This document shows, piece by piece, positions 17,436 to 24,117 of a stretch of DNA of 64,000 bases; within the stretch, counting starts at the first letter, position 1, and each line of letters opens with the position of its first letter. Where the stretch lies: positions 38,429 through 102,428 of the forward strand of contig JAEYUW010000044.1 in the NCBI GenBank assembly GCA_023432225.1, written 5' to 3'. A program made the position numbers and the translations under genes. Source of the DNA: Verrucomicrobiota bacterium (GTDB taxonomy: Bacteria > Verrucomicrobiota > Verrucomicrobiia > Opitutales > Opitutaceae). The notes under the pieces were generated by a model. The model was not told the DNA's origin. It saw only the letters and a program-made list of their open reading frames with translations, and ran no database searches.

Positions 17436-17614
17436 GTGTGTTTGGTGTCGGAGAGCGCGCGGCGGAATGCCGGCGCTCGCACGCGCGAGGACGCCGCGCT
17501 GCGCCGAAGCCGCAAGGCGTGCGCGGTGACCATTGGGACGCGCGCGGCGACCATGGGGAAAACGTGAGAGCCGACCCGGGTGCCCGCGTATCTGGGGCCG
17601 TGCGCGGCCGGCGG

Positions 17615-17639
17615 GTTTGTAACGTATTATGTTACAAAC
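17615..17639. repeat. TA-N-TA palindrome, GTAACGTA class
   Basis: Arms GTTTGTAACGTA / TATGTTACAAAC around a central T, identical to 11484-11508. It heads the first unit of the tandem duplication. Confidence 0.8.
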
Positions 17640-17713
17640 GGGCTGGGGCTCGGCGCGACGGGAGATCGGTGGCAACGTGTGACCGCTGAGGGCGGGTCGT
17701 CGACGTGAGCCGT

Positions 17714-17836
17714 ATGCGGCAGGATCCCTGCGAGCTGGTTGACGTGCTCCGTGAGGAAGATTGCGTCGAGGCGCGCGCACCGCGCGGCGAGGTGCACGCG
17801 CGGGGCCGCGTGGGATCGGCGGGGTTTGTAACGTAA
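17714..17836 (+). pseudogene. Truncated 5' copy of the NUDIX gene
   Basis: The reading frame from the ATG at 17714 (MRQDPCELVDVL) matches the first 30 codons of the NUDIX gene that starts 211 bp downstream at 17925 (MGQDLGELFDVV). The words RAPRGEVHARG are identical in both. It then runs into the second palindrome and stops at TAA 17834-17836. The spacing and the shared upstream palindrome show a roughly 210-bp tandem duplication that includes the 5' region of the gene. Substitutions keep the frame, which may reflect short divergence or residual selection. No function is expected. Confidence 0.7.
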
Positions 17837-17849
17837 TATATTACAAACC
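17823..17849. repeat. TA-N-TA palindrome, GTAACGTA class
   Basis: Arms GGTTTGTAACGTA / TATATTACAAACC around a central A; 11 of 13 pairs. Second unit of the duplication. Confidence 0.75.
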
Positions 17850-17924
17850 GGCTTGGGCTGAGCGCCATGGGGAGTTGCGCGACGGGGCGTTGACCGATGC
17901 GGGCGGGTGGTCAAGGTGAGCCGT

Positions 17925-18443
17925 ATGGGTCAGGATCTTGGCGAGCTGTTTGACGTGGTCGATGAGGCGGATCGCGTGGTCGGACGCGCGCCGCGCGGCG
18001 AGGTGCACGCGCGCGGCTGGCGACATCGCGCGGTGCATATCTTCGTTGTGAATCGTGCGGGTGAAGTTTTTCTGCACCAGCGCTCGCTGACGAAGGACAC
18101 GTTTCCGGGGCTCTGGAATTCCTCGTGCGCCGGGCATGTCGGTGCGGGCGACGACTACGACGTCACGGTGCTGCGTGAGTTGGACGAGGAGCTCGGCTGG
18201 AGCCCGCGGGCGGATGCGCCGCCCGTGCGACTATTCAAGGTCGGCGCGTGTGCCGAGACCGGGCAGGAGTTCGTGTGGGTCTACCGCGCGAGTGGCGAGG
18301 GGCCGTTCGTGCTGAATCCGGCGGAGATTCAGCGCGGCCAGTGGTGTTCACTCGCGATGATCGATCGCTGGGTGGCGGAGCGGCCCGGCGAGTTTGCGGC
18401 TTCGTTCGTGTTTCTGTGGCCGCAAGTGCGAGGGCTGTTGTAG
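17925..18443 (+). CDS. NUDIX hydrolase (IPP-isomerase/YfcD-like)
   Basis: A 172-residue NUDIX protein. The start region FDVVDEADRVVGRAPRGEVHARGWRHRAVHIFVVN resembles the isopentenyl-diphosphate isomerase/YfcD branch. The Nudix box reads G-x5-D-x7-RELDEELGW, with Asp in place of the first Glu. The later region RLFKVGACAETGQEFVWVYR fits the same branch. It probably hydrolyses a nucleotide-linked or diphosphate substrate; isomerase activity is possible but unproven. ATG at 17925 chosen by comparison with the duplicated upstream fragment; a GTG at 17907 is possible. A REPIN-like element follows the gene. Confidence 0.82.
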   Translation: MGQDLGELFDVVDEADRVVGRAPRGEVHARGWRHRAVHIFVVNRAGEVFLHQRSLTKDTFPGLWNSSCAGHVGAGDDYDVTVLRELDEELGWSPRADAPPVRLFKVGACAETGQEFVWVYRASGEGPFVLNPAEIQRGQWCSLAMIDRWVAERPGEFAASFVFLWPQVRGLL

Positions 18444-18507
18444 GACGCGAGCTTGTATCGCGCACGGACGGGCGAACGCAGCGCGTGGCACACTTGCTGC
18501 CGGGGCC

Positions 18508-18581
18508 CTGTAGCGGCGGTCTGTGACCGCCGACGAAGCCTCGCGAAGCGAACGATCGGCGGTCGCAGACCGTCGCTACAG
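18508..18581. repeat. REPIN, CGGCGGTCTGTGACCGCCG family (copy 1)
   Basis: CTGTAG then hairpin CGGCGGTCTGTGACCGCCG; in reverse at the right, CGGCGGTCGCAGACCGTCG then CTACAG. It sits between two convergent genes. Other copies: 20937, 42405 and 54041. Confidence 0.8.
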
Positions 18582-18595
18582 CCGAAGGCAGACTC

Positions 18596-18832
18596 TCACT
18601 GCGGACGCGCGGCCTTGAGCCGGTCGAATTCCTTCTGGCTCATGAGGCGACGCGGGAGGCGTTTTTCGGCCTCCTTGAGCAAACGGTCCCACTGGTCGTC
18701 GTTGCCGTCGAAATCGATCCACGGGTTGTGGTGGCCGGTCTTCTTGCTGAACATCACGTTGCCGCCGTGAAAGCGGACGCAGATGTTCCATTTGATGCCG
18801 TCGTCGTCTTTTTCCCACCAGCCGAATTCCAT
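18596..18832 (-). CDS. Small conserved-looking hypothetical protein
   Basis: A 78-residue acidic-aromatic protein with the N-terminus MEFGWWEKDDDGIKWNICVRFHGGNVMF and a charged C-terminus rich in Lys/Arg. There are no membrane segments. The ATG at 18832 is the only reasonable start, because sequence upstream is out of register with coding. The composition (W, D, G, K) suggests a compact beta-rich fold. I do not recognise its family. Convergent with the NUDIX gene and divergent from the LolA-like gene. Confidence 0.6.
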   Translation of the reverse strand: MEFGWWEKDDDGIKWNICVRFHGGNVMFSKKTGHHNPWIDFDGNDDQWDRLLKEAEKRLPRRLMSQKEFDRLKAARPQ

Positions 18833-18992
18833 GGGCGGGAGTGTGGAGGCGCCACCGTCGACGGCAAGCCGCGGGTTAAGCGGTAGCGCAGGCGTCTCGC
18901 TGCAACGAACCTGGCCGCCGGCGCGACGCCTGCGCCACGCCTGCTGCGCGGAACGGGATGGACGCGCCGCGGCGGGCCCGCACGATGCGCGC

Positions 18993-19778
18993 ATGCTTCG
19001 CCGCTTCCTTGCTCTCGTTTTCCTGTTGGTCGCGTCGGTCGCGTGGGCGGATGACGTCGGCCATGAGATCGCGCGGCAGCATGCGCAACGCGCCGGCGCC
19101 AAATACCGCGAGCTGCACTCGCTCTACGCCGAGGGCCGCACGCTGATCGCGGGCGAGGTGATCGACGTGCGCATGTGGGCGGAGCGGCCGAACCGATTGC
19201 GCGTCGAGAGCTCGTTCGGCGCGCGCAAGGTCACCCAAGTCTACGACGGCCGGCACGAACCGGTGATCTATCACAGCCAGGTGGAGAATGGCCGGCCGAT
19301 GCGCATGACGGCAGGCGAGCGCAAGGACTTCATCGCGAACGCCGATTTCGACGGCCCGCTGGTCGACTTCGCGCTCAAGGGTTACTCCGTGGATTACGCG
19401 GGCGAGGATCGGATCAACGGGCGCGCCGCGCGAAAGCTGCTCGTGATGAACAGCGAGGGCGACGTCTCGTTCGTCTGGCTCGATGCCGAGAGCGCCGAGA
19501 TGGTGAAACGGAGTGTGTTTCGCGTGGTCGGTGAGCGCCGGGCGACGGTGGACACGTTCTTTGGCGACTTCCGCGACGTGAAGGGTTCGCAGCAGCCGCA
19601 TCGGATCGAAACGAAAGTCGGCGAGAAGACGCTCTATCTGATGTTGCTTTCCAAGATGGAAGGCGACTCGGCGCAGGTGACGGCCGATCTCTTCAAGGTG
19701 CCGGACGATTGGCCGCTGCTCTCGGTGGAGTTCAAGGGCGGTGCGGCGCCGGCGTCGGCGAGCGCGTCGGGTGGTTGA
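18993..19778 (+). CDS. Secreted LolA-like protein of unknown function
   Basis: A 261-residue exported protein with a signal peptide (MLRRFLALVFLLVASVAWA). The mature part resembles the half-barrel LolA/outer-membrane lipoprotein-sorting fold: repeated strands such as LIAGEVIDVRMWAERPNRLRVESSF, KVTQVYDGRHEPVIY and RINGRAARKLLVMNSEGDVSFVWLDAES, including the characteristic V-x-Y-D-G and F-W-x-D patterns. It may bind a lipid or lipoprotein in the periplasm. It lacks an obvious lipobox. ATG at 18993. A REPIN-like element separates it from the convergent hldD. Confidence 0.7.
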   Translation: MLRRFLALVFLLVASVAWADDVGHEIARQHAQRAGAKYRELHSLYAEGRTLIAGEVIDVRMWAERPNRLRVESSFGARKVTQVYDGRHEPVIYHSQVENGRPMRMTAGERKDFIANADFDGPLVDFALKGYSVDYAGEDRINGRAARKLLVMNSEGDVSFVWLDAESAEMVKRSVFRVVGERRATVDTFFGDFRDVKGSQQPHRIETKVGEKTLYLMLLSKMEGDSAQVTADLFKVPDDWPLLSVEFKGGAAPASASASGG

Positions 19779-19796
19779 AGCAGGATCGCTGTTTCG

Positions 19797-19860
19797 GGTA
19801 GCGGAAGCCGTGAGGCTTTCGTGGATCGCACGGAGCGAAATTCTCACGAGTTCCGCTACC
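19797..19860. repeat. REPIN-like element, GTAGCGGAAGCC family (copy 2)
   Basis: Perfect termini GGTAGCGGAA / TTCCGCTACC with inner GAGGCTTTCG and GCGAAATTCTCACGA, shared with copy 1 at 10807. Located between convergent genes. Confidence 0.75.
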
Positions 19861-19873
19861 TCGTGGCGCGAAG

Positions 19874-20875
19874 TTACTCGCCGAGCTTTTTGCCGGGCGT
19901 GAGGTAATTCTGCACGTAGTCGCGCACGGCGTCGCGCAGCGGCGTCATCGGACGCGCATAGCCGGTGCTGCGGAGCTTCGCGGTGTCGGCCTGCGTGAAG
20001 TATTGGTATTTGCCGCGCAGATTTTCGGGCAGATCGATGAACTCGATTTGCGGCGCGCGACCCATCGCCGAGAAGATCGCCTCGGCGAGCGCGAGCCAGG
20101 TGTTGGCCTCGCCGGAGCCCAGATTGTAGAGGCCGGCGGCGGTGGGGTTTTTCTCGGCGAAGTGGATCGTCATCTCCACGGCGTCCTTCACATAGAGGAA
20201 ATCGCGCTTCTGTTCGCCGTCCCGGTAGTCGGGCCGCTCGCTCTTGAAGAGCTTCAGTTTGCCGGTCGCGGTGATCTGGCCGAAGGCCTTGTTCACGAGC
20301 GAGCGCATGTCGGCTTTGTGATCCTCGTTGGGGCCGTAGACGTTGAAATACTTCACGCCGACAATGCGCTTCAGCCAGCCTTGGCGCTGCGCATGGAGGT
20401 CGAAGAGATGCTTCGAATAGCCATACATGTTCAACGGCCGGAGCGCGGCGAGATCCTCGGACTTGTCGTCCATGCCGCGCTCACCGTCGCCGTAAGTCGC
20501 CGCGGAGGACGCGTAGATGAAGCGGGCGTCGTGCGCGAGGGCCCAGGCGGCGAGTTCCTTCGTGTAGTTGAAATTGTTGTCGATGAGGTGCGACGCGTTC
20601 TTCTCGGTCGTCGCGGAGTTGGCGCCGAGGTGAAAAACGCTGGTGAACCGACCGAAGGCCTTCTCGTCGGCGGCAAGCCGCGCACGGAAATCACCGGCCT
20701 CGACGTAGTCGGCGAATTTCAGCGGGACGAGGTTCTTCCACTTCTCGTCGGAGCCGAGCACGTCGGTGACGATGATGTCGGTGAGGCCGCGCTGATTGAG
20801 CGCCCAGACCAGCGCGCTGCCGATGAAACCGGCGCCGCCGGTGACGAGGATGCGACCTGAGAGCGGGGGAGACAT
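19874..20875 (-). CDS. hldD: ADP-L-glycero-D-manno-heptose-6-epimerase
   Basis: Short-chain dehydrogenase-type epimerase that completes ADP-L-glycero-beta-D-manno-heptose synthesis for LPS core. The 333-residue protein has the NAD(P)-binding Gly motif VTGGAGFIGSALV near the N-terminus, the catalytic Tyr/Lys in YGYSKH (about residues 150-155), the following VKYFNVYGPNEDHKADM segment and the epimerase-type REKRDFLYVKD-like motif (GEQKRDFLYVKDAV). Length and motifs match HldD. It is one of four ADP-heptose genes in this window, which are not all adjacent. Confidence 0.94.
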   Translation of the reverse strand: MSPPLSGRILVTGGAGFIGSALVWALNQRGLTDIIVTDVLGSDEKWKNLVPLKFADYVEAGDFRARLAADEKAFGRFTSVFHLGANSATTEKNASHLIDNNFNYTKELAAWALAHDARFIYASSAATYGDGERGMDDKSEDLAALRPLNMYGYSKHLFDLHAQRQGWLKRIVGVKYFNVYGPNEDHKADMRSLVNKAFGQITATGKLKLFKSERPDYRDGEQKRDFLYVKDAVEMTIHFAEKNPTAAGLYNLGSGEANTWLALAEAIFSAMGRAPQIEFIDLPENLRGKYQYFTQADTAKLRSTGYARPMTPLRDAVRDYVQNYLTPGKKLGE

Positions 20876-20936
20876 ACGGAGGACAGGAGACGGCGGACGG
20901 AGGGCGGAGGCCAGACGGAAAAAGCGTGCTGCTGTG

Positions 20937-21013
20937 CTCTGTAGCGGCGGTCTATGACCGCCGACCGTCTAGGCTGCCGCGCCCGCCGGCGGTCATAGAC
21001 CGCCGCTACAGAG
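20937..21013. repeat. REPIN, CGGCGGTCTATGACCGCCG family (copy 2)
   Basis: Perfect 27-bp terminal inverted repeat that begins CTCTGTAGCGGCGG and ends CCGCCGCTACAGAG; each half is GTAG plus a hairpin. It sits between hldD and proC. Just upstream, 20878-20915 is a GGACGGAGGGCGGA-type word repeat. Confidence 0.85.
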
Positions 21014-21017
21014 TTGC

Positions 21018-21824
21018 TCAATCCCGCGAGAGTTCGTCGGCGCGACGCGCGGCGGCGAGGACGGTGTTGCGCAGGAGGTCGCGGAACTGGGCGTTCGCGA
21101 GCACTTGCAGACCGGCGAAGGTCGTGCCGTTGGGCGAGACGACTTGGTCGCGGAGCGCCTCGGGCGTCGCGCCGGTCTGTGCGAGCAGTTGCAACGAGCC
21201 GAGGGCGGTTTGCGTGGCGAGGCGCTGCGCGACGTCGGGAGGCAGGCCGGCCGCGATGCCGCCCTCGCGCAAGGCGCCGATAAACTCGAACACGAATCCC
21301 GGCCCGCTGCCGCCGACGGCGGTGACGGCGTCAAAGTGCTTCTCGTCCAGCGCGAGAAATTCGCCCAACGCGCCGAGAATACGCTCGAGCGTGACGCGGT
21401 CGGCGTGGGTGAGCGGCGCCTGCGAGCAGTAGGCCGTGATACCGGCGCCGATGGCCGCGGGTGTGTTCGGCATGGTCCGCACGAGATTGCGCGCGCGCGG
21501 GAAAACCTGAGCGAGGCGCGCGAGGCGTTTGCCGGCGAGGAGCGAGATGACGAGTTTGCCGGCGGTGAGTTCGGCGAGACGCGGATCGGCGGCGGCGAGC
21601 GACTGGGGTTTGAAGGCGACGATGACGATATCCGCCGGACCGAGCAGGCGGACGAGGTCTGGTTCGCACACGAGGCCGGTCTCGGCCGCGAGTTTCTGGG
21701 CGGAAACGCCGGACTTCGACGTGCAGGCGAGATCGGCCGGGGCGTAAATCTGGCGGGCGAGCAGTCCGCGAACAATCGCGGAGGCGAGGCGACCGGAACC
21801 GAGAAAGGCGAGAGTGTGAGCCAC
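21018..21824 (-). CDS. proC: Pyrroline-5-carboxylate reductase
   Basis: Last step of proline synthesis. Starting at the GTG at 21824 (VAHTLAFLGSGRLASAIVRGLL) gives 268 residues, the usual length; the longer frame to 21920 is low-complexity. The N-terminal NADPH-binding fold has GSGRLA. The family's VRTMPNTPAAIGAGITA segment follows, and the C-terminal dimerisation part has AVGGSGPGFVFEFIGALREGG and QVVSPNGTTFAGL. No unusual insertions. The neighbours do not suggest a proline operon. Confidence 0.93.
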   Translation of the reverse strand: MAHTLAFLGSGRLASAIVRGLLARQIYAPADLACTSKSGVSAQKLAAETGLVCEPDLVRLLGPADIVIVAFKPQSLAAADPRLAELTAGKLVISLLAGKRLARLAQVFPRARNLVRTMPNTPAAIGAGITAYCSQAPLTHADRVTLERILGALGEFLALDEKHFDAVTAVGGSGPGFVFEFIGALREGGIAAGLPPDVAQRLATQTALGSLQLLAQTGATPEALRDQVVSPNGTTFAGLQVLANAQFRDLLRNTVLAAARRADELSRD

Positions 21825-21923
21825 GGGCGGTTGATGGCGCAGGCGCGATGCTCGGGCAAGCGTGCGGTGAGTCACGCGGCGTGACGCGAGGTGCAGTTCA
21901 CGGTAAGGGCGCGAATGCAAGAA

Positions 21924-21991
21924 TAGCGGGAGCTTCCAGCTCCCGTTGCGCCGGGCGATGATCGGAATGCGGGAGCTGGAAGCTCCCGCTA
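21924..21991. repeat. REPIN-like element, CGGGAGCTTCCAGCTCCCG family
   Basis: TAGCGGGAGCTTCCAGCTCCCG at the left and its mirror CGGGAGCTGGAAGCTCCCGCTA at the right. Confidence 0.7.
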
Positions 21992-21993
21992 CT

Positions 21994-22410
21994 TTACTCG
22001 AGCGGATTGGCGGTGAGTCGCTCTGCGAGTTCGGCCCAGTGTTTTTGCGCGTTGAGCCAGTGCGCGCTCTGGCGGATTTGCGCCATGGTGCGCGTGGTGT
22101 GGTTGCAAAACAGGTAACTCGATTCGCCGAGGCGGATGCAAGCGTCGTAGTGCGTGCCGGCGGCGTCGGCGGCGAACGCGAAGTCGCCGACTCCGAGCTT
22201 CTGGCCGGCGAGTTCCTTCAGCATCGAGGCGAGGTCGAGGGTGAAGTGTTGTTTGTATTTCTCCGGCCGCGGTCCCTCGTAGGCGAGGATGGCGTTGCGA
22301 TCGGCGCGGAGGGAGACGAGCACCCACTCGTTGAAGACCGTCTCGCCGTAAGTGACGTTCATGCGGCCGAGAGCGGCGACCAAAAGCGTGCGGGCGTCGA
22401 CGAGATTCAT
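21994..22410 (-). CDS. Hypothetical protein
   Basis: A 138-residue soluble protein starting at the ATG at 22410 (MNLVDARTLLVAALGRMNVTYGE). It has a plausible mixed alpha/beta composition (NEWVLVSLRADRNAILAYEGPR, FAFAADAAGTHYDACIRLGESSYLFCNHTTRTM) and no signal peptide or membrane segment. A histidine-rich central segment, CNHTTR, could bind metal, but that is speculative. I do not recognise a family. It follows a REPIN-like element and precedes a palindrome cluster. Confidence 0.55.
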   Translation of the reverse strand: MNLVDARTLLVAALGRMNVTYGETVFNEWVLVSLRADRNAILAYEGPRPEKYKQHFTLDLASMLKELAGQKLGVGDFAFAADAAGTHYDACIRLGESSYLFCNHTTRTMAQIRQSAHWLNAQKHWAELAERLTANPLE

Positions 22411-22593
22411 GCCGCCGATAAAGGCCGGTGGCGATACGCGCGCCAGCCAATTGTTGCCGCGAGCCCGGTGCGCGGCGCGGTTGACGAATTATTTCGCGAC
22501 GGCAAGGGCCGCACGCGCTGTCGCCGCCACCACCGCCGCCACCACACGCCCAGCGCAGCGCTTCCCCACCGCGCACGCGGCGCTCCATGATTT

Positions 22594-22610
22594 ATGGCGT
22601 AATACGCCAT
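22594..22610. repeat. TA-N-TA palindrome, TGGCGTA class
   Basis: ATGGCGTA / TACGCCAT around a central A, perfect. Confidence 0.75.
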
Positions 22611-22648
22611 GATCTGCCGCGCGAGTGACCACGAGGCAAATTGACGCC

Positions 22649-22671
22649 AATATGGCGTAATACGCCATATT
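22649..22671. repeat. TA-N-TA palindrome, TGGCGTA class
   Basis: Perfect 11-bp arms AATATGGCGTA / TACGCCATATT around a central A. Confidence 0.8.
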
Positions 22672-22706
22672 CGGCGCACGGAGTGGCTCGAGCGGGAGTG
22701 GCTTCG

Positions 22707-22727
22707 ATGTGGCGTATTACGCCATAT
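22707..22727. repeat. TA-N-TA palindrome, TGGCGTA class
   Basis: TGGCGTA / TACGCCA around a central T, with two more matching outer pairs after one mismatch. Confidence 0.7.
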
Positions 22728-22784
22728 TCAGGACGAACGGCGCACCGTCGGTTGATCGATCTGGGCGTGGCGTGAAATGTGGCC

Positions 22785-23993
22785 TCAGCGCGTGACCTGC
22801 ATGGGCGCGACGCGCTGGCCGTCTTTGATGCGGTCGCCGGGATAGAGGATGACTTCGTCGCCTTCCTTCAGGCCGTCGAGCACCTGCGTCTCTGCGCCGG
22901 AACTGCGGCCGGTTTTCACGGGGACGAGTTTTGCAGCGCCGTCGCGGACGACGAACGCAGCCCAGTCGTTGCCGCGGCGGAAGAGGCCCGATGAGGGCAC
23001 TTTCAGCGCGCGCGCATCTTCCCAGATGATCACGCGGGCCTCGACGCGGAAGTTGTCACCGAGCGAGCGGCGTTGTTCGAGCGGCGTCGTGATGTCGACG
23101 ACGACGTTCACGCGCTGTTCTTCCACGCCGAGCGCGGAGATTTTGGTGAAGGCGGCGGGCTCGACCAACCGCACGCGACCTTCGAGAGGAACGGGGCCGC
23201 CCCATTGTTCGAGCAATGCCGCGGCGCCGGCGGGAATCGCGGCGCCGTCGCGCGAGAGCATTTCGACGACGACTTCGAGGTCGGCGGGGTCGCCGATCTC
23301 GACCAAGGGCGTGCCGGAGGTGACGGCGCGCTCGCTTTCCTGGAATACGCGGAGCACGCGGCCGCTGACGGGCGAGCGAACTTCGATGGGTGCAGACGAG
23401 CGCTGCCGGCTGGAAGCCGACGCTACTTCGCCGGCCTCGGCGAGCTCCGCTTCGGCTTGCGCGAGCGAGCCCTCCGCGGAGGCGACTTCGCGGGCAGCGG
23501 TGGTCTCGCGCAGTTGCGCGCTCTCGAGGTCCTGCGGTGACACGGTTTTGGCGGCGAACATCTGTTCGATGCGGCGCAGCTCGCTCTTCGCGAGCTCGTG
23601 GGCAGTGCGGCTCTTTTCGAGCATCGTGCGGGCGGAGTCGCGGCGGGCGGCGGCGAGCGCGCGGTTGCGGGCGTCGAGGGGCGAGGCGGGGAGCGGATCG
23701 ATCGTCGCGACGATGGTCGTGTTCGCCGTGATCTCAGCGCCGGGCTTGAACGGGATGCGGCGCAGCTGGCCGGTGACGGGCGCGGCGACGACGTAGCGTT
23801 GCTGGATGCGCGTCTTGCCTTCCTCGCTCACGGTGGCGCGGAGCGGACCGTAAGCCGCGCGTGCGGTCTCGACTTGCGCAGGCTTCGGGCGCAGGCCGAG
23901 CGCGATCAGCGCGAGCACGGCAGTGCCGATCACGTAAGGCAGCCAGCGGCGCGCGGAGCGTTTGGTTGGAGAAGCGGGAGCGGTTGCGGTCAT
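22785..23993 (-). CDS. HlyD/MFP-type periplasmic adaptor of an ABC exporter
   Basis: A 402-residue adaptor that bridges the inner-membrane exporter to the periplasm or outer membrane. One transmembrane helix (about residues 18-36: LPYVIGTAVLALIALGL) is followed by the lipoyl-like domain (RIQQRYVVAAPVTGQLRRIPFKPG), a long coiled-coil hairpin (about 105-200) and the returning beta-barrel domain (APIEVRSPVSGRVLRVFQESERAV). Residues around VASASSRQR come from a half REP element (23405-23426) that is read in frame. Last gene of a three-gene minus-strand operon with the permease (24118) and ATPase (26613). Confidence 0.88.
   Translation of the reverse strand: MTATAPASPTKRSARRWLPYVIGTAVLALIALGLRPKPAQVETARAAYGPLRATVSEEGKTRIQQRYVVAAPVTGQLRRIPFKPGAEITANTTIVATIDPLPASPLDARNRALAAARRDSARTMLEKSRTAHELAKSELRRIEQMFAAKTVSPQDLESAQLRETTAAREVASAEGSLAQAEAELAEAGEVASASSRQRSSAPIEVRSPVSGRVLRVFQESERAVTSGTPLVEIGDPADLEVVVEMLSRDGAAIPAGAAALLEQWGGPVPLEGRVRLVEPAAFTKISALGVEEQRVNVVVDITTPLEQRRSLGDNFRVEARVIIWEDARALKVPSSGLFRRGNDWAAFVVRDGAAKLVPVKTGRSSGAETQVLDGLKEGDEVILYPGDRIKDGQRVAPMQVTR
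23405..23426. repeat. Half REP element inside a coding sequence
   Basis: GCCGGCTGGAAGCCGACG followed by CTAC. It matches the right half of the element at 14263-14319 and is translated in frame within the adaptor. Confidence 0.6.
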
Positions 23994-24013
23994 GACGGAA
24001 GGAAAAGAAGTGG

Positions 24014-24105
24014 AACCACAGATGAACACAGATGCACACAGATGCGGAGAAAGACTACAGTGCGGCGTCGCGGATATCTGTGTCTATCTGTGTTCATCTG
24101 TGGTT
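24014..24105. repeat. MITE-like inverted repeat (AACCACAGATGAACACAG termini)
   Basis: Termini AACCACAGATGAACACAGATG and its mirror CATCTGTGGTT enclose a 92-bp element of ACACAGATG / CATCTGTG words. Similar words occur as dispersed repeats in Verrucomicrobia and Planctomycetes. It lies between the adaptor and permease genes. Confidence 0.7.
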
Positions 24106-24117
24106 GAGACTCCGGGT

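Larger units (their letters stand above)
22411..22784. other. Spacer with a cluster of three TA-N-TA palindromes
   Basis: 374 bp without a supported gene. Palindromes lie at 22594-22610, 22649-22671 and 22707-22727, 30-40 bp apart. The rest is G/C-rich low complexity such as GCCGCCACC repeats. Confidence 0.65.

Noticed and set aside
18508..21013. CRISPR-like repeats
   Set aside because: The repeats are dispersed inverted pairs at separate loci, not evenly spaced direct repeats with unique spacers, and no cas gene is near.
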